A DNA stretch of 64,000 bases. Origin: Incurvaria masculella. Lineage: Eukaryota > Arthropoda > Insecta > Lepidoptera > Incurvariidae. Position 1 is the first letter of the stretch. Every line of letters begins with the position of its first letter. The stretch is from the NCBI GenBank assembly GCA_946894095.1, contig OX335646.2, positions 15,866,077-15,930,076 on the forward strand, given 5' to 3'. Below the pieces are notes generated by a model. That model was given only the letters and a program-made list of their open reading frames with translations, did not search any database and was not told the DNA's origin. Below are positions 63,319 through 64,000 of this stretch, in pieces. The position numbers were made by a program, and so were the translations under genes.

Positions 63319-63713
63319 CCGGACTAACCATACAAAACCCGGCTCATTCGGGCGTTCCGACTCATACAATGTTTTTTTACACAGAACGCAAAAAGTATTG
63401 CACTTTAAGGCACGAATTCGTCAAAAATATTAAATATAGCCATAGTAGTTGCAGCGAAAACATATTCACAATTTCAGGTTTAATGGTTTCGTTGTAATTG
63501 CCGATTAGAAGTTTTCAACCGTTAGATGGCGCTGTTAAATAAAAATCGTATTTAAATAAATTGTAACAAAACCAATAATCCTGAAATTGTGAAATTGTTT
63601 TCGCTGCAAGTAATATGACTATATTATTAATTCGTGGCTTAAAGTGCAATACTTTTTGCGTTATGTGTGCAAACAACTTTAAATGGGTCGGAACAGCCTT
63701 AAAGTTAGTCCGA
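63319..63713. mobile_element. About 395-bp element with long inverted arms, upstream of the dynein start
   Basis: The left arm (ccggactaac, gcaaaaagtattgcacttta, agttgcagcgaaaac, tcacaatttcagg) is mirrored on the right by cctgaaattgtga, gttttcgctgcaagt, taaagtgcaatactttttgc and gttagtccg. The arms are about 130 bp with modest divergence around a short core. It lies about 300 bp upstream of the start codon, within the likely promoter region. Confidence 0.75.
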
Positions 63714-64000
63714 CCATTTTGTATACTGCTGTTAATAATGAAATAATGTACACACTATGTTAGTATTGCATTTTATACCTTCACATGACAGTCAAAAGTC
63801 AGAAGAGAAAGATCACCTCCTGTAAATAAATAATAATCAGTAAAAAACGAAGCCGTAGCCACCAATTTACCAGCATATCTTTGGCATCGGACTATCGAAT
63901 ACAAGTGATTACCTAAAGAACACACAGCCTAACATCGTTACCCAGTTGTTGTTGACTATAACAACAATTCTCATTTTACTTTTAGCCCGGTCAAGACGAC
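63714..64000. other. Right end of window, nothing recognised
   Basis: Noncoding sequence beyond the foldback element. No neighbouring gene is visible. Confidence 0.4.

Overview
The window is animal nuclear DNA and almost certainly lepidopteran. It holds one very large, intron-rich gene on the minus strand. The introns are filled with the repeats expected of moth and butterfly genomes: mariner elements, Jockey- and CR1-like LINEs, SINEs, TTAA-flanked MITEs, and a repeat carrying CATC microsatellites. There is no bacterial-style gene organisation. The species cannot be named from the sequence.

The gene is an axonemal dynein heavy chain of the DNAH5/DNAH8 (outer-arm gamma) type. I placed 70 coding exons, from the start codon at 63014 down to 1339. 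All 70 join in one frame (10,386 nt, 3,462 codons) with GT donors and AG acceptors. The protein runs N-terminal tail (62811-40834), linker (34193-24232), AAA1 (24047-20930), AAA2 (20566-17810), AAA3 (16228-10216), AAA4 (9154-5611), then stalk coiled coil 1, microtubule-binding domain and the start of coiled coil 2 (5186-1339). AAA5, AAA6 and the C-terminal domain, roughly a quarter of a normal chain, lie beyond the left edge. The product would be a motor subunit of sperm-flagellum or sensory-cilium outer dynein arms.

The largest introns are explained by insertions. The 34194-40833 intron holds two head-to-tail copies of a Helitron-like repeat (one split by a mariner), a foldback element and an RTE remnant. 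The 26221-30307 intron holds a Jockey-like LINE inserted into a 5S-rRNA-headed SINE. The 49600-53672 intron holds two TTAA elements, a CR1/L2-like LINE and a dead mariner. Intron 1 (60521-62810) holds a second, nearly identical mariner with a full-length transposase but no 5' terminal repeat.

The most noteworthy signals are a SINE family whose copies carry either a 5S rRNA head or a tRNA-like head on one body; two nested insertions with visible target-site duplications; three degenerate duplicates of dynein exons next to their parents; a mariner pair with complementary defects; and an isolated exon-like block on the opposite strand at 15529-15632. I found no clear new multi-gene system. The interest lies in the gene structure and its mobile-element archaeology.
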